In this document: positions 46,196-58,510 of the stretch, piece by piece
Layout: each line of letters begins with the position of its first letter
Numbering within the stretch: position 1 is the first letter of the stretch
Origin: Scilla litardierei
Lineage: Eukaryota; Streptophyta; Magnoliopsida; Asparagales; Asparagaceae
Length of the DNA: 64,000 bases
Assembly (NCBI GenBank): GCA_030789695.1
Contig: CM061141.1
Location: 325,733,938-325,797,937, forward strand
Reading direction: 5' to 3'
Translations under genes and position numbers: made by a program
Notes under the pieces: model-generated
Databases searched by the model: none
What the model saw: only the letters and a program-made list of their open reading frames with translations
Told to the model about the DNA's origin: nothing

Positions 46196-46580
46196 CAGTT
46201 ATTTGGCACCCCCTTGGCCAAGGGCCTCTGCCCTGGCCGGCCAGGGGGGACAGGGCCTCTGCCCTGGCCGAGGCCGGCCAGGGCCGGCCATGGCCTGGCC
46301 CTGGCCTCTGCCAGGGCCGGCCATGGCCCTGGCCTGAGGCCAGGGCCGGCCAGGCCCTAGCAGAGGCTAGGGCGCCGGCCCTGGCCACTGCCAGGGCCAG
46401 CCAGGCCGGCCCCTGGCCTTGGCTGAGGCTGGCCAGGGCCCCTGGCCCTGGCCTGGTCTCGGCCAGGCCTGGCCTTGGCCACGGCCAGGGCTCCCTGGCC
46501 CTGGCCGGGGCCGGCCAGCCATGGCCATGGCCATGGCCTATTGGCTTAGGCCGGCCATGGCCCTTTGGCCATGGCCGGTC
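46196..46580. repeat. GGCC-rich simple repeat in G1 leader
   Basis: Nearly every ten bases contain GGCC, in phrases such as GGCCAGGGCCGGCCATGGCC. The surrounding leader is of ordinary composition. The 239-codon minus-strand frame across it is a product of the repeat. Confidence 0.8.
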
Positions 46581-46969
46581 TCCCCCTTGCATGGGGTGGC
46601 CGCATGCACTCCTCCCCCTCGACGGGGTGGTCGTGGTGGTTTTCGTCGTTATTGGCCGTAGCCAACCCCCTCCGCATGGGGAGGGGGGATGCGTTGCCTC
46701 CATAGCCCATTTGGCCATGGTGATCATGCACCAAAAGTTATCTTCCCCGATGGGAATAACTACCATCTTCTTCCTCGATGAAGCACCCGTTCGTCGATGA
46801 AGCACCCGTTCGTCGAGAAAGTAGTTATTCTCTAATGGTCGTGTGCCAAAATGAAAAATTAACATACTTTAAAATTCGTAAACTACGCGCTCCACATGAA
46901 GAGAGTTCACATTCCCTATGAATGGAGACTCAGCATCCATGAAGAGAGCGAGCTTGACGATATGAACGG

Positions 46970-47115
46970 TCGGTTCTTCCCGTCACGGAGAGTTCCTACC
47001 ATATCAGTAATGGTAGAAGACCCTAACGTGAAAAGAACAACCGCTGCGTTCTCTCCGTCACGAAGCGTTCCTACCATATCCATAATGGTAGGATACCCAT
47101 TCGTGAAAAAGACAA
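46970..47115. repeat. Two tandem units of about 75 bp in G1 leader
   Basis: Both units contain TCCGTCACG-like sequence, then TTCCTACCATATC and ATGGTAG; CTACCAT and ATGGTAG form a short inverted repeat in each. Confidence 0.6.
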
Positions 47116-47174
47116 CGTCTCGTTCATCGGTTCGACGGGGCGGCGGTTTGACCGGGGCGAACCCGTATGGCCAA

Positions 47175-47721
47175 TGATGGATCCTGTCAAAACAATGTTA
47201 GGATCGATAAATGAAGTTGAGACTTACGCTTGCGTACGCGGCACGATAATCTCGGAACTTCGCCCTCGGATTCGCCACAACGGTCGATACTTCGTCACGG
47301 AGGATCGAAGCAGAGTTTCACCGCCTAAATCTCTAACTAGAAGAGGATTTTAATGGAAGGGAGAAGAAGAACATAAGATGCCTTATGCAAACTGATGGCA
47401 TGGAAAGTGTGAATGAATGCATTACCCTTGGGTCCTATTTATAGGCTTTAGGGGTAGTTATTGTAGGAAATAACTAAATATAAGCTTATTAGCCTATATT
47501 AGCACATTCATTTATCTTCTTCTTTATCCACTTATCAAGTGCCATTTTGCACTTATAAAGTGGCTTTTTCCACTTATCGAGTGGCTTTTTCCACTTATCG
47601 AGTGGTCCTTTTCACACGAGAAAAGGTTCCCTTCGCGCACGCCTTCGTGCACGCGACATCTGAGGTCCGTATACCCTCATACATCTCCTCATGGGTGTAT
47701 TTCTGTCGTCTATATCCAACA
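47175..47721 (-). repeat. G1 5' LTR
   Basis: CCACTTATCGAGTGG-type inverted repeats lie at 47527-47607; a TATA box (TATTTATA, 47436-47443 on +) is about 85 bp downstream on the minus strand. Confidence 0.92.
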
Positions 47722-48958
47722 ACTCCCGCCATGATTCAAACCAAGGAGCCGAGGGAAGAAATTTCGGATGACAAGGAGCCGGTCTATGAAGAGGAGGGCC
47801 CAAAAGAGCCAAACGACGGCGAAAAATCTGAAATTGGAAAGCCACGTGAGGAGCGCAACTATATGCCACCGGTACCCTTCCCACAACGGTTGGTGAAGGT
47901 AAAGATTGAGAAGCGGCTCGCTAAATTTCTAGAGTACTTGCGAGTAGTGAGCTTGAATATTCCTTTCTTAGACGCTATTGTAGAAATCCTGTCTTATGCT
48001 AAGTTCCTAAAAGACTTGATTGCGGGAAAGAAGCGAAAGGAAAAGATCATGCTCGCCGAGCAAGGTACGTGGTTTACCCAGAAGGAGAAAGAGCCGACAA
48101 GGTATAAAGATCACGGAAGTTTTTGAATTTCTTGAACGCTTGGAGGAGTCCCGCTACAAAAAGCTTTGGTAGATTTGGGAGCGAGCGTGAGCCTCAAGCC
48201 CCTCACAATGATTAAAAAATTAAATACAGGGACCGACCTAAAGGCGACGGATATGAGGATACAACTCGCGAACTGTCGGATCACTAGGCCGGTAGGGATT
48301 GCAGAAGACATACCACTTCAAGTACTGGGCGGAATTTGCTTGCCCTGCGACTTCGTGATAATATATGTTAAGGAGGAGGGCGATACATCGCTGATTCTTG
48401 GACGCCCCTTCTTGACCACCGCCGGCGTGATAGTTGACGTGAGGGAAGGGACCTTGTCCTTAAACGTCGGCCACATTGAAGTAGAGCTCCATATCCCAAA
48501 AGTAATGAAGCATATGTCTTGGCGAGAGAACATGGATTATGTGGACCTCCTCGACAAGGCCATTGACGATGATATGCCATATACTATCGGCACCTTGCAC
48601 AATGACGGATTCAAAGAAGGCCAGTCTTCTAAAGATGGCGAGATGATGGGAGACCCACCGGACCCTCCTATGGATGAGGACAAAGACAACACTGTTGTCG
48701 TAAAGATCAGAGAGCTATGTAAGCTCTCTACGACGAAGAATATGAAGAAAGCGCCACCGGACAAGAAATTATTACCGCCGGCAAAGAAAAAGGATGGTAA
48801 AAGCTCAAGCTTGGGAGGACTCATCCCCCATTACTACCCATGATGAAGGGGAGCCGAGGAACGCCAATGAACATCAACAACCAAATCCAAGTGGCCTTCC
48901 CGGCAAGTTTGACGCGCGCATCTCACATGCGCCGAACATAGAGCTTTAAACGCGTATC
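47722..48958 (+). pseudogene. E gag-pro, protease part
   Basis: The gene resumes with the target duplication ACTCC and the phrase AMIQTKEPREE. The protease active-site loop is VDLGASVSLKPLT and SLILGRPFLTTAGVIVDVREG follows. TGA at 48124-48126 interrupts it, and a shift near 48835 precedes the conserved tail GLPGKFDARISHAPNIEL. The catalytic Asp is kept. Confidence 0.87.
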
Positions 48959-49284
48959 TTAAGCGGTCGAGCTCAAGACCTTAAAAGAGCCCTTGTCGGG
49001 AGGCAACCTGACGGTTCAATCTTTTTAGTTGAATTTTTCTTTTTCTTTTTTGTTTTAGACCTTTGTTAGTGTTTAGAGTCAAGAGTCGACGAAAATCCTG
49101 ACAATAGGCTCTATTTTTCACTGCAGGAGATGGAGAATAAGGAACCATTTGAATGGAGGATAGTCATGGAAAAGGAGAACGCTCCAGGAATGCACTCAGG
49201 CTTCAGGAGAAGGAAGAAACTGACGGGGAGAAGAAAATCAGAAAGTGGAGCAAAAACAGAGAGTTGGAGCTTAAAATAGCAACC
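48959..49284 (+). other. E spacer after protease
   Basis: This is noncoding; it begins with the GGGAGGCAACCTGACGGTT block also present in B at about 13456. Confidence 0.5.
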
Positions 49285-49613
49285 CACTCAGCCAAGTGAA
49301 ATTTTCACTAGGCCGAGTGAAGACTCGACCGAATAAAGTACTGATCAGGAAAGATTCAAAAAATCCCTCTCTGTCATTCATATGCCACTCGGCCGAGTGA
49401 CTTTGTCACTCGACCAAGTGAATCAGACACTTTCAGCACTTGAAAAGCACTGAGTGGCCTTGCCACTCGGCCGAGTGGCCATTGGTCACTCGGTCGAGTG
49501 GGAAGCACTGCTCGGTTGAGTCGAAACTTTCACTAAAAAATTTCTAAAATTTCTAAACCGTGCCACTCAGCCGAGTGGACGCGTCACTCGGCCGAGTGAC
49601 TTATCCTATAAAT
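49285..49613 (+). promoter_or_regulatory. E internal palindrome array plus TATAAAT
   Basis: Palindromes of CACTCGGCCGAGTG type run from 49285 to about 49600, and TATAAAT is at 49607-49613. The layout is the same as B 13734-14092 and A1 2665-2965, in front of ORF-1. Confidence 0.6.
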
Positions 49614-50110
49614 CAAAACCGCGTGGCTCAAATCCCGAAAATTCCCAAAATCCCCAAAATTCAGCCCGAGCTTTTCCACTTCCCACGCGATCGCCCGAAT
49701 CGAATCTCTACTCGCCCGAGCCACATAGATCCCCATGCCCTAACCGCTCGCCCCTCACCACCGAAGTCTGCCACCAAGTTGTCTCCGGCGCTGCCTAGTC
49801 CGCCGTCGGCAATCCTCCATTTCACCCAATTTCTTTCCCTCTCATCCATTTCTCCATTTCGTACGCCCAACTCAACCCCAAATCCAAATTAATCTCTAAA
49901 TATATTTATTACTCCCGATCTTACCCCATACTTATTGATATTCATTGCTGATTTGTGAATTTGTGTTTCAGGCTAGCTAAGGGGAGATACATGGGCTGAT
50001 TTGGAGCTTCTTGGAGGAGGTGATTCTTTGCACGCATCCATCTCTTGCACTCACGTCGTGTTCGGGTTATATAGCACTTCGCATTCGGGTAGGTATGTTT
50101 CATGGCACAC
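49614..50110 (+). other. E ORF-1 leader
   Basis: This is noncoding, with the acceptor-like TGTTTCAG at about 49964-49971 that aligns with B. The 49560-49892 frame is not shared by the other copies. Confidence 0.4.
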
Positions 50111-52095
50111 ATGCCGCCTCGCACTAGGTCGCGCACGCGGACGCCCACTTCCAAGCGGAAGGGGACTAGCGATCCTAGCCCCTCTTCCGCTAGGACGAAC
50201 TCCCCTCCACCTAGCCTGCCTCCACCCACACTTCCGCCTCCTACCGCACCTATTCCACCTACACTGGCATAGCCCACCCCCGCTTTCGACACGATGTGGA
50301 TCACGTTCAGAGATGACGCACACCGCGCCAGATTTGAGCGTATCTCCCATCGTTCGATCGTACCCTCTAGGTTCGCACACATAGCAGATTTTGAGTGCAT
50401 GGGGGCATTTGAGGGGCTTCTCCAGTTGTATGACAACGTGGGCTGGCGTGACTTTTTGTCTGTGTCGGCGCACACATACATCCGTCTGACACTAGAGGTC
50501 CTTAGTTCCATCCGTCAAACGCCTGGGGGTTGCTCATTTAGATTGATGGATCGTGAGTGAGAGGTTACCCTCGACATGCTCTGACCCTACTTTCAGTGGC
50601 CCCCCGTCCCGAACACCTCTCGCGCTTATGGTCCCACGCACTCCCCCCGCCCTCATTTGATACCCACGCCTTCTGGACACTCATCACTGGATCGCCCCTC
50701 GCCTTTGACCCTAGCCGAGCCAAGGCCACCGCTATCCTCCACCCATGCCTCCGCATTGCACATCGCCTTATGGCGACCACTTTCTTAGCGAGGTATAAGC
50801 CGTGGACGATGTCGACGCCGGAGCTTTACATGCTCCACGCGATGACTCGAGCGAGGGCCTTTGAGTAAGGTGGAGACTTCTTAGTCCATGCAGTTCAGAT
50901 TGACATAGCTAGTTGGTACTTAGACCGCATCATTATCTCTGTCGGTGCCAGGACGCGTATCTGTTGCGGCGGTCTGATTACTCTTCTAGCTCCCTTATGC
51001 GGAGTAGACCTCCTACCTGGCTTTCTACGACCCCAGGCCCCACTTCCCTTTCTATTGATGTCCTGGCCAGCATGAGGATGTTGCATCCTCATGGTCAGTA
51101 CCACTGGGTATGGCTGCACGGTCCTTTTGGCGCAGATTACATGGTGCTTCCGAGCCCCGCTCAGACACATATTGGACTCGCAAGAGGGGTATGGATTCCA
51201 GCGATGGACGTCCTCATCCCAGCTGCGTACATGCTAGAGCCTGAGGGTGCTCAGCAGCAGCCTCTTCTTCCACCTCTGGACCCAGAGATCCCTCAGCCTG
51301 CACTTGATCTGTCTGCACCTCCCGACACATCTGTCCACACTTCTGTCATTGTCGGGAGTACACTTGCTGAGGCCGCCGCCGCCGCCACCACCACCCCCCG
51401 TCGACCCTATTTCATATGTGAGTTTTGAGAGTGTCCCCACCATTCTTGAGAGCGGCGAGCCTTCTTTTGTTTTTGCAACCGATACCATGTCCACTCTATA
51501 TCTCTCAACCCCTGGGGAGTCTTTTTCTGTAGATCTCACGACCTCCCCAATCGTCGACACTGCCGTCTCTGTTGTCGCTGTCTTCACCGAGAGTGGCGTG
51601 ACATCTATCCCCATTTCTGAGTCACCAACCTTTCTGACCACCTCGCCCTCTGTCAGTCTCAGCTTCTGCTGCTGCTCACACTTCTGAGAGCATTCCTGCG
51701 TCTTAGCCTTCCACTGAGGCTGAGCGTGTTTTAGTGAGCACAGCACCACAACCTTACCCCGCAGTGGCCCCACTTCTCTATGGTAGCCGTGCGAGGAACC
51801 CCCGTTCCTCACCTGTTCGACCCTCTGTCCCACCTCCCCCCGACACCCTAGTTCAGCACCTGCGTGTTCTAGAGGGGGCTGTCAGTGGGCTCAAAGGAGA
51901 TTTATGGGCTCTACCGTTAGTGGTGTACAGTCTCGCGTCGCTTTACTCCCTGGTATTCGGGTTAGCCTGAACCAGATTCTTGCACGACTGTCACATCTGC
52001 CACCTGCCGCTCTGCGCCCCACTACCCAGCAGCCACCTCCTCCTCCTCATCCTCCTCCACAGGACGGTGTCGGTGCTCCACCACTCACTTAGGCA
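50111..52095 (+). pseudogene. E ORF-1 (Athila ORF-1-like), degraded
   Basis: The ATG at 50111 begins MPPRTRSRTRTPTSKRK. TAG at 50270-50272 (codon 54) falls at almost the same place as the amber stop of B. Further stops follow at 50558 (TGA where B has Cys) and 50866 (TAA), plus frameshifts near 50640 and after 51000. Recognisable segments are YDNVGWRDFLSVSA, LMATTFLARYKPWTMSTPEL, ICCGGLITLLAPL, the Ser/Thr linker and VQHLRVLEGAVSGLKGDL. Confidence 0.75.
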
Positions 52096-53990
52096 CACAC
52101 TGGTTGCCTCCCATACTCTTGATGCTGCTATGATTGATGCTATATTTTCTGCTGATTTTTGTGCATCTCCTCCCCACACATTTTGATCACTTTTCGTTCG
52201 TATTTGTCTATATCATCTTGGGAGAGAGGATGTATATTTGGGGAATGTTATATTGCACACTCTTGATCTCTGCATGCATCATTTGCATTTTCATCTCATT
52301 TTCTTTCATTTTTCATCATTTATCATGCACGCACCCTCACCCACCCCACTCATATCTTATTTCTCTGTGTGCCACACTTTGCACATTGAGGACATTGTGC
52401 CGTTTAGCTTGGGGGAGTGAGTGTCTCACGCACTTTTCATTTTCTTCATTTTTATTTTCATCTTTTCCACCTTTCTTTATTTTACACTTATTTTCACCCA
52501 CTTTTTCATTTCATTTTTCATGCATCACGTTTTCTTAATTTTGTGTGTGCTGCATATGTATAGTAGATTTTGATTTCCTTTATCCTTATTTCTTTTATCC
52601 TTTTTGGCTAGAGATGAATTTTCTGTGATGATGATGACGTGGAATTAGCTTATCTCTATATGCATATTATCTTGTCATGCAATCGATTTTATTTCAGATA
52701 TCATATGCTATACCTTACTATGCATGCGAAAATAGAAACCTGCACCTTTATTATATGAACGTGAATGAAATTCTACTATTAGCTGAGTCTGATTTTTTAT
52801 ATTGTATACTTTTCATAGAAAACACACCAAGCTTCACACATTGATTGCCTAAATTTGGAGTACTGCTTCGTTGTCTGATATTACTTCTTTTTTTATGAAA
52901 ATTATACGCTTACTTTCAGGTTGATTGGGTGTATGCCATTTTGATATAACTGGATTAGTTTACTTTATGAAATCAAACTGAGTAGATTACATTGCCCTGC
53001 TGAAGTTGTCGTGCACATTCTAAAGAGTGAACTGAGCGTTACATATTTTTCTTTCTCCACATATCTTGAACATCACTTCTATACTTAAAATCATTGGTGA
53101 ATCTTCCTTTAGCGAATCTTATATTGGCATCTTCCTCTTGTTATAAAACCCAAGCTCCATCCTACAAAATCAAAAGAAACAAATGTACATGTTTATTTCT
53201 CTATTTTTGATTTGGGATTCTTATTGTGTATATGAGTATAAAAAAAGAGAGAGCAAAAAGATAAAAAAGTAAAAAAAAGAGAGAAAAGAAGTTCATACAT
53301 GATCCCATTTCATTTCTTTCCCTCTTTGTTCCCTCTTTTGTTTTTATTTATCTTGGAGCTTCGAAAATGGGGAAAAGTTGTATTATTCTATTTGATGCCA
53401 CCGCGCTTATAGATAAGCTTGGGGGAGAGGATCCAATGATGTGTGAGAGAGCGACTACTTGTCTGTGTATGACGACCTAAGCTAGATAATTTTCTATACT
53501 CAGGGAGATTACTAGAAGTATTACGAAGTCCAGGAATTGAAATTTGGCTTGCATTTCATGAACACCATTACTTTCTCTTCTTATTACTCCATATTGTGTA
53601 ATACTTCTTATACTCCATATTAAAAGCGATCAATTGAAAAGTGTGCAATCTATGATTATGTATATTACTTTAGATGCTTCAGACGATGCTAATTTTAGAA
53701 TGATTTTATATTTCATATCGTTTTGAAATTCTTGGGTTTCTATATCGAATGCATCTTTATATAATCATGATATCGAGATAAAAATCTTTGACATGTTTTT
53801 ATTCGTTGAATGCTATATGAATAAGCAACTCCACGTCCTGAGAAAATAATCTAGCGCATCCCTCTTCGTTCTCTTTTCTATCTTTTTTTTCCTTTTTCCT
53901 TATTTTTATCCGCATCTTTTTTTCCTTTTTCCTTATTTTTATCCGCCGGGTTTGCCTTTTACTCATCTTCCTCGAGGACGAGTAAGAGGT
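52096..53990 (+). other. E 3' noncoding region
   Basis: The region contains CTTTGCACATTGAGGACATT (about 52376-52395), AGCTTGGGGGAGTGAG (52407-52422), AAGCTTGGGGGAGAGG (53415-53430) and a duplicated T-rich unit around 53880-53945. No gene is seen. Confidence 0.7.
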
Positions 53991-54005
53991 AAGCTTGGAG
54001 GATTT
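53991..54005 (+). other. E polypurine tract
   Basis: AAGCTTGGAGGATTT directly precedes the 3' LTR. Confidence 0.75.
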
Positions 54006-55732
54006 TGATCGCTCCTTATTTTACACCTTTTTTCTGCATGTTTTCATGTCATTCTGATCGCCCATATTGAGTTTCCCACGATTATTCGACGATATCGCAT
54101 TGCTTTTCACTATTTCTTATTTTTGTCGTATTTCAGGAGATATAGAGCGATCTGAAGCGAAAATGAGATCAAGGGACTTTCACGTACACCGGAGCATTGC
54201 CCACGGCTTATTTGAGGAGCTAGCAGGGATAGGTGATGAGCAGAAGAGGAAGAAGTTCGATAGGATCGACGAGGAGGCGATGAGGAGAAGAAAATAGCCC
54301 AGAAACAACTCACTCGGCCGAACAGAGAGTTCACTCGGCCGAGTGAAGAAGCGGACTCGGCCAAGTGAAACGGATATAGACTGCCGATTTTCAAAGTTCA
54401 CTCGACCGAGCAAGAAAGTTCACACGCCGAGTAAGAAAACTCACTCGCCCGAGTCTGATAGGGATTTTCTTCCGAGAAGCAGCAAACTTACTGGAGATTT
54501 GAGAAGACCCACTCAGCCAAGCAAGATTGCTTACTCGGCCGAGTGAAGAAGCCCACTCGTCTGAGTGTGACAGGGTGACAGACCCCCAATTTTCCCAGAT
54601 TCTCTGTTTTTTTATTGGGTCTATCACTCGGCCGAGTGACATGTATCACTCGGTCGAGTGGCGCAGTCCGACTGCTATGCAGATTAGGGGTTTTGGATGC
54701 GCCAAGGGCAATTCTGTCAGGAATTTCTGGACGAATTTTGCATGTATTTAAACCTAGTTTTATTCTTAGTTTTAAGGGAGACTTGAATATTATTTTGACG
54801 GCTATTCTTATTGTAAATCTCAGTTGGAGATCATAGACGCGCAATTTGGTTTGATCTCTCTCAAAATTTCTTGTTTTTATGAATTGTTCTCTTTCTACTA
54901 TGAATTGTGCTATGATCTTATTTGTTATTTCTGAGATTTTTATGATGAATTGTGAGTAGTTTCGTTGTTCTAGGGCATGGGGATGAACCCTATGGATCCG
55001 ATCTTTGAATTGTGATGAATGAATTGAATTGTCGCTAGGATTGATAAAAGGTTAGGTTGTGATTGATTTAATACAAATAGCTAGGAATTTCCTTCGATTG
55101 GAGTTTGTAAGAGATTGGATCTCAATCGATGGGAAGGCCTAGATATTTGATTTAGGTTTATAATCGAGATTCTCTAGATTTGGTTTGCAAGAGATTGGAC
55201 CAAAGCTAGGATTTTTATTATAAATCTATACTAATATTCGTTTGCAATAGATTGGACGAATACGAACTGTCATAACCTAGATCGTAGCTCGAGTTTGCAC
55301 GAGAGTGGGCTCGATATGCGATTGGACGATGATGTCGATCTTCATGCTAGTAGCTTAGGTTAGGGTTTGCACGAGAGTAGGCCCTAATCTAGGTTACTAT
55401 AGACCGGCAATAGCACGGTGCGTGAGCTTGGTTCTACATTCAGTTGAGACTAGTTCACCTTAATTCAAGCCTTGCAATATTGAAATTCATGATCCACAAG
55501 GATAAGTGACGATCCGTAGTGTGGATTTCCTATCCCTAGACGCTTTTATTATATTGAATTCCATTTGCTATTTGAACGATTGTGACACATTATTATCTCA
55601 ACCATTCTTATTCCATCAATAGCTAGGTGATCAAGGTAGGGTACTGTCAATTGTCCTCCCTGTTTTGATACCCGCTCGCCACTACACCGTGCGCTTGCGG
55701 TAAGACTACAGTCGTTTTTCGGGTCGCGATCA
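54006..55732 (+). repeat. E 3' LTR
   Basis: The palindrome array is at 54309-54661, TATTTAAA at 54745-54752 and the hairpin array at about 55090-55397. It has about 194 bp that the 5' LTR has lost. Confidence 0.93.
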
Positions 55733-57490
55733 AATACGAAGTGGAAGGGATCGCTAGATTAGTCTCTCAGATCTCAAGTCATAAGCTACACAACACGATA
55801 ACTTGGAAAATATGAATCACATGCCATAAAGATTTCATATTTTACTTAAACATGGTACTTGCAAGCTTTTAAGAACAAAGAAAGAGACTCTCTAAATTCA
55901 TGTGATCAATTCATATCCACTTCACCCAATTCATAGAATTTAATATAAAAATGTTGGTGATGCACTTTTCAATCAAACGCTATAAATGAAGTATATAAGA
56001 ATCACACCAAGCATGCAATAGAGAATAGAAAAAGTGTCAAGATAATCACATTTTCATATCAAATCATAAGAAATATTCATAGCTAAATATTTCCCCAAGT
56101 TTTAGCATTATCAACTCTTCCAATTCGTGCACCTCTCAACTCTAATATCGTACTCAATCATATGGTCAAAATTATTCATCCCCCAAGCTTAGCTTGAGGC
56201 ATCGCAACTAAAGGAATATAATGGTGGAAAATGGGATTTTTGCCTTGGTTTTCCTATGTATTTTTGTGGCTCCAATAACGAGATAGAAAAATATTTTTCT
56301 TTTTGAACTTTTTGTTTCTCTTTTTTCCTTTTTTTTTAGGTTTTTGTAGGAGCTACATGATTTGTATTTTTGGTTTTTGGCTCCTTTTTGGCTTTTTGTA
56401 CTTTCTTAGAGCTAAAATTTTCTTTTGTAGGGGTTTTTGGGAAATAGATGCGATATAAGTAGCTTTAGAAGGTGGACTCAAGTGACACGTAGAAAATAAA
56501 AAGATATATGTGGAGAAGGAAATGGTGTAACACTCGGTTCACCTAAGATATGCGCAAATGGTTCAATAAGATAATACATCAACTAAACTCATACGTAAGC
56601 ATGGATATTCTCAACCATTTCAATAAATAATGAAGTCAATCAGTAAAGAGTACAATCATATCAAGCATACAACAGAAGGTGAATAAGACAATAAGGTAGA
56701 TGCTTCAAGTATACAAATGATGCGTGAATCTTAGTGCACTTCCAATGAAGCATACTAAGCACTAATCCTTTCATTCAGTTTCAATAAATATCATGCAATT
56801 ACTTAGAGGAGTCATCAAAAGAAATAGATTTGCAAGCGCATGTGAATAGCAAGACTATGGAATACTCTAAGCCGCATGGCAAAAATAGTAAGCATCGTGA
56901 TAGTTGCTAAAGCTATAAAAGATATCATCATAAAGAACATATCTGGCAAAAGAAAATAAAATGAAGAAATAAAAATAAAAGAAAAGAAAGAAAAGAAAAA
57001 CAAGCACACAATATGATGTATGAACACACATAAAAGGAAAATAAGATGGAAAAATTGAAAAGATGATGCAAAGTTTTGAAAAATTCTAAAAAACCTAAAA
57101 TAAAGTTAAAATGCAACTAATGCATCTAAATGGCATGGAAATGCACTCCCCCAAGCTTAAACTTCACATTTTCCTCAATGTGATCATAAAAGGTAATTAT
57201 GAGGAACAACGATAAATATGAAGGGATGAATGGAAAAATGATGATATGAATGACATGAAATCCTAATGCAACTACATGCACATGCAATGATGCATGAGAG
57301 CACCTTCTCCCAAGTTTATACCAAACAATCCTATTCAAATGACTCGATCAAAAATGTCACAGCTTCGCCAAACGAGATCGAGTCAAATGAATAAGAAAAT
57401 GAGTATTCACTTGAAAGGAATGCTTAATTGGTGGCGAGCAAAAGGATATGACACATCAAAATGTGAAGATGGCAATCTATTATACATTTG
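55733..57490 (-). other. D 3' noncoding region
   Basis: On the minus strand the family's conserved blocks appear in order: a CACATTGAGG-type block with AAGCTTGGGGGAGTGC (about 57145-57185) and AGCTTGGGGG (about 56182-56195). No gene is visible, and frames here are low-complexity. Confidence 0.6.
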
Positions 57491-58510
57491 ACAACGTTTT
57501 TTGAATTCTAGGGCTGACTAGGACAAGATAAAGAGTGGCTGAGATTTGATCTTGGTAAATCAATGGTTGAGATTCGATTTTGGTGGGAAAAGTGTCTTGG
57601 GAACCCAAACTTTGGAATTAGAAGTGTCTTGGGAAAGATTGTAGAGATTAAATTTGAGGGGAAAAGTGCATTGGGAACCTAAACCTTGAAATTAGAAGTG
57701 CATTGGGAAACATTGTGGAGAAGCATGATCCATTAAATTAAACATAATAAAAAATATAGCAGAACAACAAATTAGCGTAAAAATCCTGATGTTTGTTGTT
57801 CCGCGACGAAGGCGCCCGCTAAATTTTTTTACGCTAATTTTTTGTTCCGCGCCAAAGGCGCGGGTGACTAATTTGTTATTCGACGCCGAATTTGTTATTC
57901 GACGCCGAATTTGTTGTTCCACGCCAAAGGCGCCTGCGCCGAATTTGTTGTTCGACACCGAAGACGCCCGCGTCGAAAGTGTCCGTGTCGCGAAATATTT
58001 TTGTGCTAATTTATTGTTCTGTTAAATTTTGGCTATGGAAATAATTTTTCGGGGAACAAAGATTTCGCGGTGAAAATCTTAAATGAACAGTGCCTTGGAA
58101 ACTAAACTTTGAAATTAAAAGTGCATTGGGAAAAATTGTGGAGAAGCATGATCCATTAAATTAGCGTATACCTTGAGGTTTGTTGTTCCGCGCCCGCGGC
58201 GAAGGTTACCGCTAAATTCTTTTACTCTAATTTGTTGTTCCGCACCGAATGCGTGTCCCCCAAATTTGTTGTTCGACACCGAATTTGTTGTTCCGCGCCG
58301 AAGGCATTTGCGCCGAAGGCGCCTGCACCGAATTTGTTGTTCTGTGCCGAAGATGCCTACACCGAAGGTGCCCGTGACGCTAAATATTTTTATGCTAATT
58401 TATTGTTCTGTTAAATTTTGGCTGTGGAAATAATTTTTCAGGGAACAAAGATTTTTGCAGGTGAAATCTTAAATGAATCGTGCCTGCGGGCACGGGTTAT
58501 GACTATTAAT
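57490..58510. repeat. Tandem duplication of about 410 bp with TTTGTTGTTCGACGCC units
   Basis: Two related copies lie at about 57660-58070 and 58085-58500. Each has an AT-rich flank (GTGCATTGGGAA, GAGAAGCATGATCCATTAAATTA) and a core of repeated AATTTGTTGTTCGACGCCGAA units. The right end has a hairpin, CGTGCC-TGCG-GGCACG (about 58479-58494), followed by GGTTATGACTATTAATATA. Such a hairpin recalls Helitron 3' ends, but the CTRR terminus is not present, so the class is uncertain. Confidence 0.55.

Larger units (their letters stand above)
45377..47174 (-). other. G1 5' leader with GC-rich block
   Basis: This 1.8-kb stretch lies between 5' LTR and gag, unusually long for Copia. No conserved gene is seen. 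It includes a GGCC-rich block (46196-46580), a duplicated CACCCGTTCGT unit (46773-46815) and two tandem units near 46970-47115. Confidence 0.6.
40030..47721 (-). mobile_element. Ty1/Copia element G1
   Basis: LTRs are 40030-40576 (3') and 47175-47721 (5'), both 547 bp. On the minus strand they start TGTTGGATAT (one base changed at 40576) and end GGATCCATCA. The target duplication ACTCC is at 40025-40029 and 47722-47726. Minus-strand order is a long leader, gag, protease, integrase, RT, remnant RNase H, which is Copia order. It lies in E gag-pro. RNase H is mostly deleted and pol has stops, so G1 is defective. Confidence 0.93.
36829..55732 (+). mobile_element. Athila-like element E, complete, without pol, split by Copia G1
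   Basis: LTRs are 36829-38361 and 54006-55732, both starting TGATCGCTCC and ending CGCGATCA, flanked by AATAC (36824-36828 and 55733-55737). The interior has a primer binding site, gag-pro (interrupted by G1 at 40030-47721), an internal palindrome/TATA module, ORF-1, a 3' noncoding region and a polypurine tract. As in B there is no RT, RNase H or integrase of its own; those between 41600 and 44400 belong to G1 on the other strand. E is inserted in D. Confidence 0.93.
34751..57490 (-). mobile_element. Athila-like element D, 3' half, split by E
   Basis: D comprises the 3' LTR, a 93-bp stub (36736-36828) and, beyond E, 55733-57490. The E target duplication AATAC joins the two parts. The right limit is where similarity to the family's 3' noncoding region ends; D's 5' LTR is not found. 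CACTT at 34746-34750 would be its left target copy. Confidence 0.65.

Noticed and set aside
46146..46865. Minus-strand open frame of 239 codons
   Set aside because: It is a translation of the GGCC-rich repeat into Pro/Gly/Ala/Trp; low complexity with no homologue in the G2 copy.
49560..49892. Plus-strand open frame of 110 codons in front of E ORF-1
   Set aside because: It begins within the palindrome array before the TATA box and is not kept in B or A1.
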